DNA of 64,000 nt. It comes from Streptomyces lavendofoliae. Its GTDB lineage: Bacteria; Actinomycetota; Actinomycetes; Streptomycetales; Streptomycetaceae. Position numbers and translations under genes: made by a program. Numbering within the stretch: the stretch's first letter is position 1; every line of letters begins with the position of its first letter. Where the stretch lies: assembly GCF_014649735.1 (NCBI RefSeq), contig NZ_BMTP01000012.1, positions 124,001 to 188,000 of the forward strand. The letters are read 5' to 3'. The notes below the pieces were generated by a model. It made no database searches, was not told the DNA's origin, and saw only the letters and a program-made list of their open reading frames with translations. Of this stretch, positions 44,060 to 51,922 are shown in pieces.

Positions 44060-44902
44060 CTACAGCAGCGGCTTGAAGCAGTGGACGTGGGTCGACCGGT
44101 AGCCGAGCGACTCGTACAGCCGCAGGGCCCGCGTGTTGTCCACGAAGACGTGCAGGCCGATGCGGCGCTCCCCCGCCTCCAGCGCCAGCCGCTCCGCGAA
44201 CAGCATCAGGGCCCGCCCGTACCCCCGGCCGCGCACGGCGTCGGCGACCTCGATGTCGTACACGAACGCGCCCTCCGCTCCGGCGGGCGACTCCGCCCGG
44301 CCGGTCCACAGATGCCCGACGGGGACGCCGTCCAGGGCCGCGACGTGGAGCGCGGCCCCCTCGGTGGCCAGACCGTCGGGCAGATGGCGGCGGCGGCTCG
44401 CCTCCGCCTTCGCCCTGGCCCGGTCCTCCGGTACGCCGTGCTCGGCCCAGCCGCGCGCGAACCGCTCCGCGGACCGGACCGCCCACCGCTCGAACTCCGC
44501 CTCCGCCATGGGCCGCACCTCGATCCGCTCCGGCGGCCCCGGCGGCGGACCGGCGAGGTCCTTGGCCATGGTGCGGCTGCGCTCGGTGTAGCCGAGGGCG
44601 GTCGCCATGCGCAGCGCGACCTCGGCGCCGACCGGTACGGAGGCGGTGACCTGGTCGCAGCCCCAGCCGCGCAGCACCTCCTCGGCGGCGAGCGCGGCCA
44701 CCGTGCCCCGGCCGCGCCGCCGGTCCGGCTCCTCGACGCCGAGCGACCGGATCACCCCGGCGGAGCGCCGACCGGTCCCGGGGAGGGTGCCGAGTTCGAC
44801 GGCGCCCACGCGGCGGCTGTTGACACAGACGTCGTAGGTGCGCGATCGGGCGCCGTCGGGGGTCTGCTGGAGCGGCCCGGCCGGCCGCAGGGTGGTGGTC
44901 AT
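44060..44902 (-). CDS. GNAT-family N-acetyltransferase, double domain
   Basis: 280 residues with two GNAT-like halves. The first (about 25-120) has RRGRGTVAALAAEEVLRGWGCDQVTASV; the second (about 135-275) has the acetyl-CoA loop VRGRGYGRALMLFAERLALEAGERRIGLHVFVDNTRALRLYESLGY. Substrate unknown. ATG 44902 was taken; a GTG 18 bases upstream is possible. It is 33 bases downstream of pabC in the same direction, perhaps in one operon. Confidence 0.88.
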   Translation of the reverse strand: MTTTLRPAGPLQQTPDGARSRTYDVCVNSRRVGAVELGTLPGTGRRSAGVIRSLGVEEPDRRRGRGTVAALAAEEVLRGWGCDQVTASVPVGAEVALRMATALGYTERSRTMAKDLAGPPPGPPERIEVRPMAEAEFERWAVRSAERFARGWAEHGVPEDRARAKAEASRRRHLPDGLATEGAALHVAALDGVPVGHLWTGRAESPAGAEGAFVYDIEVADAVRGRGYGRALMLFAERLALEAGERRIGLHVFVDNTRALRLYESLGYRSTHVHCFKPLL

Positions 44903-44935
44903 CGGAAGTCTTCTACCCACCCCGCGACCACGGGC

Positions 44936-45748
44936 TCACATCTGCGCCGCGCGCTCCGCGAAGATCCGCATGGCCTTGGCGGTGACCGGCCCCGGCGCAC
45001 CGGGCAGCTCGCGCCCGTCGACGCGGTGGACGGCCTGGACGTCGCGGAGGGTGGAGGTCAGGAAGATCTCGTCGGCCCGCTCCAGGACGTCCATCGGCAG
45101 CTCGGTCTCCTGGGCGCCGGTCCATTCGACGGTCAGCGCCCTGGTGATGCCGGCGAGGCAGCCGGAGGCGAGCGGCGGGGTGTGCAGCTGCCCGTCCAGC
45201 ACGACGAAGACGTTGGAACCGGTGCCCTCGCAGAGCTGCCCGACGGTGTTGGCGAACAGCGCCTCGCTCGCACCGCGCTCATGGGCCTTGGCGAGGGCGA
45301 CGACGTTCTCCGCGTACGAGGTGGTCTTGAGCCCGGCGAGGGCGCTGCGCTCGTTGCGGGTCCAGGGGACGGTGATCACGGCGGTGGAGTCGGGGCGGCG
45401 GCTGGTCTCGCCGAGGGCGACGACCAGGGTCGGTCCGGCGTCACCGCGGTCCGAGCCGAGCGGGGAGAGCCCGCCGGTGTACGTGACGCGCAGCCGGCCC
45501 AGCGGCATGGGGTTGGCCTCCAGTACGGCGGCGCAGGCGCGGCGCACCTCGTCGAGGTCCGGGTCGGGCAGGCCGAGGCCGCGGGCGGAGCGGGTGAGCC
45601 GGTCGAGGTGGGGCTCCATCGCGAAGGGCCGGCCGTCCACGGCCTTGAGCGTCTCGAAGACGCCGTCGCCCACGGTCAGGCCGTGATCCAGTACGGAGAC
45701 CCTGGCGGCGTCCGCGTCGTGCAGCCCGCCGTTGACCCACAGCTTCAT
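44936..45748 (-). CDS. pabC: 4-Amino-4-deoxychorismate lyase-type class IV aminotransferase
   Basis: PLP enzyme that releases pyruvate from aminodeoxychorismate to give p-aminobenzoate for folate. 270 residues. The PLP lysine lies in LAGLKTTSYAENVV, with VFETLKAVDGRPFAMEPHLDRL near the N-terminus and EGTGSNVFVVLDGQLHTPPLASGCLAGITR. Its ATG overlaps the pabB stop by four bases (ATGA). The tight pairing with PabB favours PabC over a branched-chain or D-amino acid aminotransferase. Confidence 0.9.
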   Translation of the reverse strand: MKLWVNGGLHDADAARVSVLDHGLTVGDGVFETLKAVDGRPFAMEPHLDRLTRSARGLGLPDPDLDEVRRACAAVLEANPMPLGRLRVTYTGGLSPLGSDRGDAGPTLVVALGETSRRPDSTAVITVPWTRNERSALAGLKTTSYAENVVALAKAHERGASEALFANTVGQLCEGTGSNVFVVLDGQLHTPPLASGCLAGITRALTVEWTGAQETELPMDVLERADEIFLTSTLRDVQAVHRVDGRELPGAPGPVTAKAMRIFAERAAQM

Positions 45749-46800
45749 TTCCCGATGGTCCTTCCGCTCGCCTCGTACGTCCCCGACGCTACCGCGAGCA
45801 GCCGGGAGGCCTTCAGTTCCGTCTCGTCCCACTCGCGCTCGGGGTCGGAGCCCCAGGTGATGCCCGCGCCGGTGCCGAAGCGCAGCACCGGCGGGCCCTC
45901 GGTGCGGTCGATCCAGAAGGTGCGTATGCCGACGGCCAGCTCTCCGGTGCGGCGGTCGGCGTCGACCCAGCCGATGCCGCCGCAGTACGGGCCGCGGGGC
46001 GCGGTCTCCAGCGCCTCGATGATCCGCAGGGCGCTGGACTTGGGCGCGCCCGTCACCGAACCGGGCGGGAAGGTGGCGGCCAGGAGGTCCTTCCAGCCCG
46101 CCGCGGGCGTCAGCTCGCCGCGCACGGTGGAGACGAGGTGGACCAGGCCGGGGTGCGGCTCGACGGCGCACAGCCGGGGCACGGCGACGGAGCCGGTGGC
46201 GCAGACCCGGCCGAGGTCGTTGCGGACGAGGTCGACGATCATGACGTTCTCGGCGCGGTCCTTGTCCAGCAGGTCCTCGGCCGTCCGGCCGGTGCCCTTG
46301 ATGGGGCCGGACTCGACCGTCGTACCGTCCCGCCGGAGGTACAGCTCGGGCGAGGCGGTCGCCGTCTCGACCCCGTGGGCGGGCAGGCGAATCGTTCCGG
46401 CATAGGGGGCCGGGTTGCCGCGCGCGAGGAGCGCGGTGAGCGCGTCCACATCCGCGGCGGGGTCGGGCAGCGGCGCGGAGAGCACCCGGCACAGGTTCGC
46501 CTGGTACACCTCGCCGGCCGCGATGTGCTCCCTGATCCTCCGTACGCCGGCGGTGTACGCCTCGCGGTCGAGCGAGGACGTCCAGTCACCGGTGGCGGGC
46601 CCGCGCCAGGCCCCCGGCACCGGGGCGGGCACCGGGGCGGGGCGTACGTCGCCGAAGCGGGCGCAGGTCAGGCGGCCCTCGAAGTCCGCCGAGACGGCCC
46701 AGAAGCCGGACGAGTCGAGGGCCTCGGGGTCACTGGTGACATCCCGCAGGTCGGTTGCGACGAGGCCGCCGAAGCGGGCCAGAGGAGCGAGGTCGTGCAC
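45745..46800 (-). CDS. pabB: Aminodeoxychorismate synthase component I (chorismate-binding)
   Basis: Converts chorismate and ammonia to aminodeoxychorismate. 351 residues, single chorismate-binding domain; the glutaminase partner PabA is not fused or nearby. The catalytic block is ESGPIKGTGRTAEDLLDKDRAENVMIVDLVRNDLGRV; the PIKGT lysine distinguishes PabB from anthranilate synthase (PIAGT). FPPGSVTGAPKSSALRIIEALE and GGIGWVDADRRTGELAVGIRT complete the fold. It starts at GTG 46800. The N-terminal ~60 residues are short relative to E. coli PabB, as usual in streptomycetes. Confidence 0.9.
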   Translation of the reverse strand: MHDLAPLARFGGLVATDLRDVTSDPEALDSSGFWAVSADFEGRLTCARFGDVRPAPVPAPVPGAWRGPATGDWTSSLDREAYTAGVRRIREHIAAGEVYQANLCRVLSAPLPDPAADVDALTALLARGNPAPYAGTIRLPAHGVETATASPELYLRRDGTTVESGPIKGTGRTAEDLLDKDRAENVMIVDLVRNDLGRVCATGSVAVPRLCAVEPHPGLVHLVSTVRGELTPAAGWKDLLAATFPPGSVTGAPKSSALRIIEALETAPRGPYCGGIGWVDADRRTGELAVGIRTFWIDRTEGPPVLRFGTGAGITWGSDPEREWDETELKASRLLAVASGTYEASGRTIGK

Positions 46801-46874
46801 GGATGCGAGTCTAGGGCGGGGACGGACGGGACGGCGCGGACCGGAGGCACCGCAGCACGCTGGGCAAACGCGTT

Positions 46875-46903
46875 TTTGTACTGGCCCGGGAATCCGCTAG
46901 AGT
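46875..46903 (+). promoter_or_regulatory. Promoter of the tRNA cluster
   Basis: TTTGTA (46875-46880) and TAGAGT (46898-46903) with a 17-base spacer fit a housekeeping sigma-70-like promoter. It lies about 40 bases before tRNA-Gly in an AT-rich island. Confidence 0.6.
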
Positions 46904-46945
46904 TCAACACGTCGCCGGGACGCGGAAGCGGGCCGGAACCGACAA

Positions 46946-47018
46946 GCGGACGTGGCTCAGTTGGTAGAGCATCACCTTGCCAAGGTGAGGGTCGCGAGTT
47001 CGAATCTCGTCGTCCGCT
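46946..47018 (+). tRNA. tRNA-Gly, anticodon GCC
   Basis: Acceptor GCGGACG/CGTCCGC, anticodon stem TCACC/GGTGA with loop TTGCCAA, T arm GCGAG-TTCGAAT-CTCGT, discriminator T. 73 nt; first gene of the cluster. Confidence 0.97.
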
Positions 47019-47054
47019 CGAAGTGGGGGATCCTTCCCGAACCCCTGCACTCCT

Positions 47055-47125
47055 GGTGGAGTGGCCGAGAGGCGAGGCAACGGCCTGCAAAGCCGTCTAC
47101 ACGGGTTCAAATCCCGTCTCCACCT
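47055..47125 (+). tRNA. tRNA-Cys, anticodon GCA
   Basis: Acceptor GGTGGAG/CTCCACC, anticodon stem ACGGC/GCCGT with loop CTGCAAA, T arm ACGGG-TTCAAAT-CCCGT, discriminator T. It is followed by CCA (47126-47128), the only tRNA in this cluster with it encoded. Confidence 0.97.
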
Positions 47126-47129
47126 CCAA

Positions 47130-47201
47130 GGACGATTAGCTCAGCGGGAGAGCGCTTCCCTGACACGGAAGAGGTCACTGGTTCAATCCCAGTATCGTCC
47201 A
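47130..47201 (+). tRNA. tRNA-Val, anticodon GAC (copy 1)
   Basis: Acceptor GGACGAT/ATCGTCC, anticodon stem CTTCC/GGAAG with loop CTGACAC, T arm ACTGG-TTCAATC-CCAGT, discriminator A. Starts one base after the CCA of tRNA-Cys. Confidence 0.97.
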
Positions 47202-47220
47202 CTGGATCTTCGGATCCCCC

Positions 47221-47292
47221 GCGCGATTAGCTCAGCGGGAGAGCGCTTCCCTGACACGGAAGAGGTCACTGGTTCAATCCCAGTATCGCGCA
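47221..47292 (+). tRNA. tRNA-Val, anticodon GAC (copy 2, variant acceptor stem)
   Basis: Identical to copies 1 and 3 except for the acceptor stem, which reads GCGCGAT/ATCGCGC. Two base pairs have been changed on both strands, so pairing is preserved. Discriminator A; 72 nt. Confidence 0.96.
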
Positions 47293-47325
47293 CGCAGTGC
47301 CCACGGTCCCCGACCGTGGCCCCGA

Positions 47326-47397
47326 GGACGATTAGCTCAGCGGGAGAGCGCTTCCCTGACACGGAAGAGGTCACTGGTTCAATCCCAGTATCGTCCA
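47326..47397 (+). tRNA. tRNA-Val, anticodon GAC (copy 3)
   Basis: Same sequence as copy 1 (acceptor GGACGAT/ATCGTCC). Separated from copy 2 by a small processing-type hairpin (CCACGGTC/GACCGTGG near 47301-47319). Confidence 0.97.
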
Positions 47398-47405
47398 CAT
47401 GGTCC

Positions 47406-47438
47406 GGAGCCCCGGCCGCGTCTCGCGGCCGGGGCTCC
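47406..47438. terminator. Terminator at the end of the tRNA cluster
   Basis: Perfect 15-bp stem (47406-47420 and 47424-47438, GGAGCCCCGGCCGCG / CGCGGCCGGGGCTCC), TCT loop, between the last tRNA and the converging zinc-ribbon gene; probably used by both. Confidence 0.85.
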
Positions 47439-47452
47439 GTCGTCGTCCCCCC

Positions 47453-47746
47453 TCAGGAGGAGAAGAGCATCCGGCCGAAGCCCCGGTGATGGCCGTGGTG
47501 GCCGCCGTGGTGGCCGCCGTGGTGCGGGGCGCCCCAGGCCGGAGCGTGCGGAGCCGGAGCGGCCGGGTACGCCTGCGGGGCCGGCGGCGCGGGCGGCGCC
47601 TGCTGGACCCACTGCGCCTCCAGGCGGGTCAGGGCCTCCAGCTCGCCGTAGTCGAGGAAGATCCCCCGGCAGCCGCTGCACTGCTCGATCTGGACGCCGT
47701 TGCGGTTGTAGGTGTGCATGGGCGCGTGGCACTTGGGACACTGCAT
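47453..47746 (-). CDS. TFIIB-type zinc-ribbon protein with His-rich tail
   Basis: 97 residues. N-terminal zinc ribbon CPKCHAPMHTYNRNGVQIEQC followed by SGCRGIFLDYGELEAL (zf-TFIIB pattern CxxC...CxxC). The middle is Pro/Ala-rich and the C-terminus has clustered histidines (HHGGHHGGHHGHHRGFGRMLFSS), possibly a metal store or contact. Function unknown. ATG 47746 fits the ribbon start. Monocistronic, convergent with the tRNA operon. Confidence 0.85.
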   Translation of the reverse strand: MQCPKCHAPMHTYNRNGVQIEQCSGCRGIFLDYGELEALTRLEAQWVQQAPPAPPAPQAYPAAPAPHAPAWGAPHHGGHHGGHHGHHRGFGRMLFSS

Positions 47747-47786
47747 GCTCGGCTCAACTCCTCGCCTTACGGATGGTGTCCTCACC

Positions 47787-48749
47787 CTACGACGGAGCCC
47801 CGGCGTCCAACTCGGGTGGGAGTGTCGCGATTCGGGCACAGGCGTCGAGGACGCTCAGCTCCACATCGTCCAAGTCCCGCTTCTCGGCGCCGCTCTTGAC
47901 CAGGGCCAGAGCCGCCGTCTGGACGGTCAGCGCGCGGGCCGGCACGTCGAGCCGGGGCCAGGGGTCGCCGTCGGTGGGCACCGCCGGGCCGCCCGCCGCC
48001 CGGTAGGCGCCGAGGAAGCGGCCCCACACCCCCGGGGCCAGCAGACCGGCGGCGTACCAGGCGGCGGGACGGGCCAGGTCCCAGACGGGGTCCCCCAGGC
48101 CCAGGTCGTCGACGTCGATGAGCAGCCAGGGGCCGCCGGCGGCCGGGTGGCGGACCAGCTGGCCGAGGTGGAGGTCGCCGTGGCAGACCGCCACCGGCCC
48201 CGGAGCGGGCGCCTCGCCCCGCGCCCACGCGGGCAGGCCGCGCCAGGCGGCGCGCACCGGCCCGGCGGCGGGGTGCGGCCCGGCCGCCGCCATCCGAGCC
48301 ACGGCCCGCGCCGCCTTGACGGGGCCGCGCATCGCCGGCAGCGGCCCGGGCAGCTCGCCGGGCGGTACGCGGTGCAGACGGGCGAGCAGGGTCGCCGCCT
48401 CCTCCCACGGCGCGGCGTCCGGGTCGCCGGGGTCGACGGGGCTGCCGTACGGCCAGGCGCTCACCGGGCGGCCGGCCACCTCCGGGGCGCCCGCCGGAAG
48501 GGGCGGCAGGAGGATGCCCGCCAGGCGGGGGTGGGCCGCGACGGCCAGGCGGGCGCGGTGGGCGGCGGTCTCGGTGTCCGGGGCGTGCGCCTTGGCGACG
48601 GCGTCACCGTGCCGGACGACGGTGCCGTCGGGCCGGTCCGCCAGAACGGTGCCGGCCGCCCCGCAGGCACGGCACGGCACCCCGGCGTGCGCGGCCCGCC
48701 GGGCGATGACCCCGAGCTCCCGCACGAGGGAATCGGTCTGATGTTGCAC
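47787..48749 (-). CDS. Aminoglycoside phosphotransferase (APH)-like kinase fold protein
   Basis: 320 residues of the APH/choline-kinase superfamily. The Brenner-type motif is VCHGDLHLGQLV (catalytic D) and the metal motif LIDVDDLGLGDPVWDLARPAAW. The N-terminal lobe is short and Ala-rich with a GTVVRHGDAVAKAHAP lysine strand, and CRAC (VPCRACGAAG) near the N-terminus. It could be a sugar or metabolite kinase; there is no reason to call it a resistance gene. GTG 48749 is preceded by a G-run. Confidence 0.8.
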   Translation of the reverse strand: MQHQTDSLVRELGVIARRAAHAGVPCRACGAAGTVLADRPDGTVVRHGDAVAKAHAPDTETAAHRARLAVAAHPRLAGILLPPLPAGAPEVAGRPVSAWPYGSPVDPGDPDAAPWEEAATLLARLHRVPPGELPGPLPAMRGPVKAARAVARMAAAGPHPAAGPVRAAWRGLPAWARGEAPAPGPVAVCHGDLHLGQLVRHPAAGGPWLLIDVDDLGLGDPVWDLARPAAWYAAGLLAPGVWGRFLGAYRAAGGPAVPTDGDPWPRLDVPARALTVQTAALALVKSGAEKRDLDDVELSVLDACARIATLPPELDAGAPS

Positions 48750-49079
48750 CCCCCGACCCTACGGGCCCCCACTCCTCCGCACGGCCGCCGGTCCGTGCGG
48801 GCGGGCGCGCCCTGCGGCCCGCGGCCGGATCGCAACGGCCCGCACGTCGGCCGGCAGCCCAGGACGAACCGCGAGGAAGCCTGACACCGGACCTCCGGGA
48901 ACGAGCCCGAGTGCCCCACCCCGCCACCCACCGACACGCACCGACACGCACCGCACAACGGGTGAACCGCCCCGGATGGACCATCCCCGGCACGGCGGGC
49001 ACCGCACCCCGGGGCGGGGCACCGACCGGGAGCGCCCGGCGCCGTGGTCGCCGCAGCGTCCGCACGACGGGGGAACAAA
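48750..49079. other. 330-bp intergenic stretch without a supported gene
   Basis: Between the APH-like gene and the terminators of the 68-residue protein gene. Open frames on both strands lack Streptomyces codon bias. It presumably holds the promoter of the APH-like gene; I see no repeat or motif. Confidence 0.5.
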
Positions 49080-49115
49080 GCGGTGGCCGGCAGCTCCCCA
49101 GCTGCCGGCCACCGC
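49080..49115. terminator. Strong stem-loop downstream of the 68-residue protein gene
   Basis: Perfect 16-bp stem (49080-49095 and 49100-49115) with a CCCC loop. Confidence 0.75.
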
Positions 49116-49165
49116 TGCCGTCCGCCGCACCCCCGTCCCCACGGGGTTGTTGGCCGGATGAACCC

Positions 49166-49188
49166 GACCCGGGCCGCTCTCCCGGGTC
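49166..49188 (-). terminator. First stem-loop after the 68-residue protein gene
   Basis: GACCCGGG (49166-49173) pairs with CCCGGGTC (49181-49188), twelve bases past the stop. Together with the larger hairpin at 49080-49115 it forms a tandem terminator. Confidence 0.55.
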
Positions 49189-49199
49189 CGGGGTGCCTC

Positions 49200-49406
49200 T
49201 CAGCGCCCCAGCATCACGCCCACGGACGACGCCTGTGTGACCATCGCGTCCCAGCCGCCGAAGGCGACCACCAGGAGCGCGGCCAGCGGGAGGACCATCG
49301 CCGTCGCCACCAGAGGGTGGCGGCGGCCGGCCGGACGGCTGCCGGACGCGGCGTACGCCTTCCGTCCCTGCGTGCGGATCATCGCCCGCGGTGCCGTGTC
49401 AGCCAT
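49200..49406 (-). CDS. Small single-helix membrane protein (68 residues)
   Basis: Unknown function. A polar, basic N-terminal half (MADTAPRAMIRTQGRKAYAASG) precedes one membrane helix (LVATAMVLPLAALLVVAFGGW) and a short extracytoplasmic tail. ATG 49406 has GAGAGGAACC upstream. Coding bias, a good ribosome-binding site and two following stem-loops support it as real. Confidence 0.7.
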   Translation of the reverse strand: MADTAPRAMIRTQGRKAYAASGSRPAGRRHPLVATAMVLPLAALLVVAFGGWDAMVTQASSVGVMLGR

Positions 49407-49875
49407 GGTTCCTCTCCCGTCGGTTCCAGCAGCGGCGGGTGTCCGACCTCGGGGGACGAGTACCGCACCCGCCGCTTGACCTCAACATTAGGGAAGCGGC
49501 GGGCCCGGCACGTCATGCCCGCGTACCCTTTGGCGGGCCTCCCGGAGGATGAGCCGCCGACGGGTGGCGTACTCCCCTGGGTGGAGACGGCCGGCCGGAC
49601 GTCAGGGGTCCTCCCCAGGGGCCGGAGCGCGGGTGACGTCCCTCACGTCCGGTCCGCCCCTCCGTACGGTCCGTCACTCCGGAGGGCCAACCCCCTTGGC
49701 GGCGGCGGTCATTGGGGGGACGGGCACACTCCCGGCCCCGGCGGCACCGACAATCGATCGGCCCGCGAGGGCGCGGCCTATGAGCACCCCGGGGCGCGGG
49801 TACGTAAGCTGTGCCACGTCAAACGGACACGGTGCAGCGAGGGTGGGGCCTCCCCACCGTAGGTAGGGGACGGAC
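49407..49875. promoter_or_regulatory. 469-bp intergenic region upstream of the Ser/Thr kinase
   Basis: Divergent promoter region. It contains an AT-rich island with TTGACCTCAACATTAGG (near 49475-49492), and just before the kinase a hairpin GGTGGGG/CCCCACC (49842-49848, 49852-49858), which ends about 17 bases before the ATG. Open frames here lack coding bias. No operator recognised. Confidence 0.4.
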
Positions 49876-51063
49876 ATGGCGATGATGCGGCTCCGGCGCG
49901 AGGATCCGCGTGTCGTCGGCTCATTCAGGCTCCACCGGCGGCTCGGCGCGGGCGGCATGGGGGTCGTGTACCTCGGGTCCGACCGGCGCGGACAGCGGGT
50001 GGCCCTGAAGGTGATCCGGCCGGATCTCGCCGAGGACCAGGAGTTCAGGTCGCGCTTCGCGCGCGAGGTGTCGGCCGCCCGGAGGATCCGCGGCGGGTGC
50101 ACGGCCCGGCTGGTGGCGGCCGACCTGGAGGCCGACCGGCCCTGGTTCGCCACCCAGTACGTACCGGGCCCGTCCCTGCACGACAAGGTCGCCGAGGAGG
50201 GCCCGCTGTCCGCGGCGGACACGGCGGCCATCGGCGCGGCGCTGTCCGAGGGGCTGGTCGCCGTCCACGAGGCCGGGGTGGTCCACCGGGATCTGAAGCC
50301 GTCGAACATCCTCCTGTCCCCCAAGGGCCCGCGGATCATCGACTTCGGGATCGCCTGGGCGACCGGCGCCTCGACGCTCACCCACGTGGGCACGGCGGTG
50401 GGCTCACCGGGCTTCCTCGCGCCCGAGCAGGTGCGGGGCGCGGCGGTGACCCCGGCGACGGACGTCTTCGCGCTGGGGGCGACCCTGGCGTACGCGGCGA
50501 TGGCGGACTCGCCCTTCGGGCACGGCAGTTCCGAGGTGATGCTGTACCGGGTGGTGCACGAGGAGCCGCAGTTGCAGGGCGTGCCGGACGCGCTCGCGCC
50601 GCTCGTACGGGCCTGTCTCGCCAAGGACCCGGAGGACCGTCCCAGCACCCTGCAGCTGTCGATGCGGCTGAAGGAGATCGCGGCCCGCGAGGCGCAGGGG
50701 CTGTCCGACGTCCGGCCGCCGGCCGCGCGGCCGGGCGTCCGGCCGGTGGACGACCGGCCCACGGGGCGGCTGACGGAGCGTTACACGGAGCGGACCCAGG
50801 GGCGCGCCCAGCGCACGCCCGCGCCCGGCGCGCGCGGCGGGCAACCGTCGCGTGTCTCGTCGTCGCGCAACCCGGCGCGCCCGCCGTCCCGGACGGGCGG
50901 CGGCGGTGGCCGGACGGCGTCGAGGCCCGGGGTGCGGACGGGAGCGGGTGGCCCGCGCCGTCCCGCGAACCCCCGGCTGCTGCGGCAGCGGATCTTCGTC
51001 TTCGTGGTCGTGACGCTGATCGTGCTGCTGGGGATCGCGGCGGCGCAGGGCCTTCAGGGGTAG
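49876..51063 (+). CDS. Membrane-anchored serine/threonine protein kinase
   Basis: 395 residues. Hanks-type kinase domain at about 15-270: glycine loop GAGGMG (24-29), K45, catalytic HRDLKPSN (137-144), DFG 156-158, and APE-like SPGFLAPEQV. A Pro/Arg/Gly-rich linker (about 275-370) leads to a single C-terminal membrane helix (IFVFVVVTLIVLLGIAAAQ) with only three or four residues beyond it. There is no extracellular PASTA or other sensor domain. ATG 49876 is followed by an in-frame ATG at 49882. The downstream SpoU gene converges with a 4-bp gap. Confidence 0.92.
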   Translation: MAMMRLRREDPRVVGSFRLHRRLGAGGMGVVYLGSDRRGQRVALKVIRPDLAEDQEFRSRFAREVSAARRIRGGCTARLVAADLEADRPWFATQYVPGPSLHDKVAEEGPLSAADTAAIGAALSEGLVAVHEAGVVHRDLKPSNILLSPKGPRIIDFGIAWATGASTLTHVGTAVGSPGFLAPEQVRGAAVTPATDVFALGATLAYAAMADSPFGHGSSEVMLYRVVHEEPQLQGVPDALAPLVRACLAKDPEDRPSTLQLSMRLKEIAAREAQGLSDVRPPAARPGVRPVDDRPTGRLTERYTERTQGRAQRTPAPGARGGQPSRVSSSRNPARPPSRTGGGGGRTASRPGVRTGAGGPRRPANPRLLRQRIFVFVVVTLIVLLGIAAAQGLQG

Positions 51064-51067
51064 CGGT

Positions 51068-51886
51068 TCAGTCCTGCGGACGGCCGGTGGCCACCGCGTA
51101 GAAGGCGACGGCCGCCGCCGCGCCCACGTTGAGCGAGTCCACTCCGTGGGCCATCGGGATGCGCACCCACTCGTCGGCCGCCATCAGCGCCTTGGTGGTG
51201 AGGCCGTCGCCCTCCGCGCCCAGCATGAGCGCGACCCGCTCCAGGCGGTGCGGCGCGGCCGCGTCGATGCTCGTGGCCTTCTCGTCGGGCGTCAGGGCCA
51301 GCAGCCGGAAGCCGGCCTCCCGGACCGTCTCCAGCCCGCGGGGCCAGGTGTCGAGACGGGCGTACGGGACGGAGAAGACGGCGCCCATGGAGACCTTCAC
51401 CGACCGGCGGTACAGCGGGTCGGCGCAGTCGGGCGACAGTAGGACGGCGTCCATGCCGAGGGCGGCGGCGCTGCGGAAGATGGCGCCGATGTTGGTGTGG
51501 TCGTTCACGCCTTCCATGACGACCACCCGGCGGGCGCCGGTGAGCAGTTCCCCGGCGGCGGGCAGCGGCTCGCGCCGCATGGAGGCGAGGGCGCCGCGGT
51601 GCACGTGGTAGCCGGTGACGCGTTCGGCGAGGTCCGGCGTCACCGTGTACACGGGTGCCGGGACCTCGTCGATGACGTCCCGCATGACGTCGACCCACTT
51701 GGCGGACAGCAGCATCGACCGCATCTCGTACCCGGCCTGCCGGGCGCGCCGGATGACCTTCTCGCCCTCGGCGATGAACAGGCCCTCGGCGGGCTCGCGC
51801 CTGCGGCGCAGTTCGACGTCGGTCAGGCCGGTGTAGTCGCGCAGTCGCGGGTCGTCGGGGTCGTCGATGGTGATCAGATCGGCCAC
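51068..51886 (-). CDS. TrmH/SpoU-family RNA 2'-O-methyltransferase
   Basis: Methylates ribose in tRNA or rRNA using SAM; target not inferable. 272 residues: N-terminal substrate-binding domain (LFIAEGEKVIRRARQAGYEMRSMLLS), then SPOUT motifs NDHTNIGAIFRSAAALG (motif 1), LMLGAEGDGL (motif 2) and IPMAHGVDSLNVGAAAAVAFY (motif 3, deep trefoil knot). GTG 51886. It is the last gene of the minus-strand run from cbiET through cobT and cysG, 36 bases after cysG. Confidence 0.92.
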   Translation of the reverse strand: MADLITIDDPDDPRLRDYTGLTDVELRRRREPAEGLFIAEGEKVIRRARQAGYEMRSMLLSAKWVDVMRDVIDEVPAPVYTVTPDLAERVTGYHVHRGALASMRREPLPAAGELLTGARRVVVMEGVNDHTNIGAIFRSAAALGMDAVLLSPDCADPLYRRSVKVSMGAVFSVPYARLDTWPRGLETVREAGFRLLALTPDEKATSIDAAAPHRLERVALMLGAEGDGLTTKALMAADEWVRIPMAHGVDSLNVGAAAAVAFYAVATGRPQD

Positions 51887-51922
51887 GGGGTGATTGCCTC
51901 GTCCGGTGTGGGTGCCAACGGG

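Noticed and set aside
46946..47397. Integration site for a prophage or ICE at the tRNA cluster
   Set aside because: No integrase, no duplicated tRNA 3' end and no foreign composition nearby; the repeats are complete tRNA genes.
48604..49240. Several 60-150-codon frames in the gaps around 48750-49199 on both strands
   Set aside because: Codon use and amino-acid composition (Arg/Gly/Pro/Cys) resemble random GC-rich sequence, and none has a good ribosome-binding site.
49470..49495. SoxR/MerR-type operator (CCTCAA...) upstream of the 68-residue gene
   Set aside because: Only one half-site resembles the consensus; the dyad is absent.
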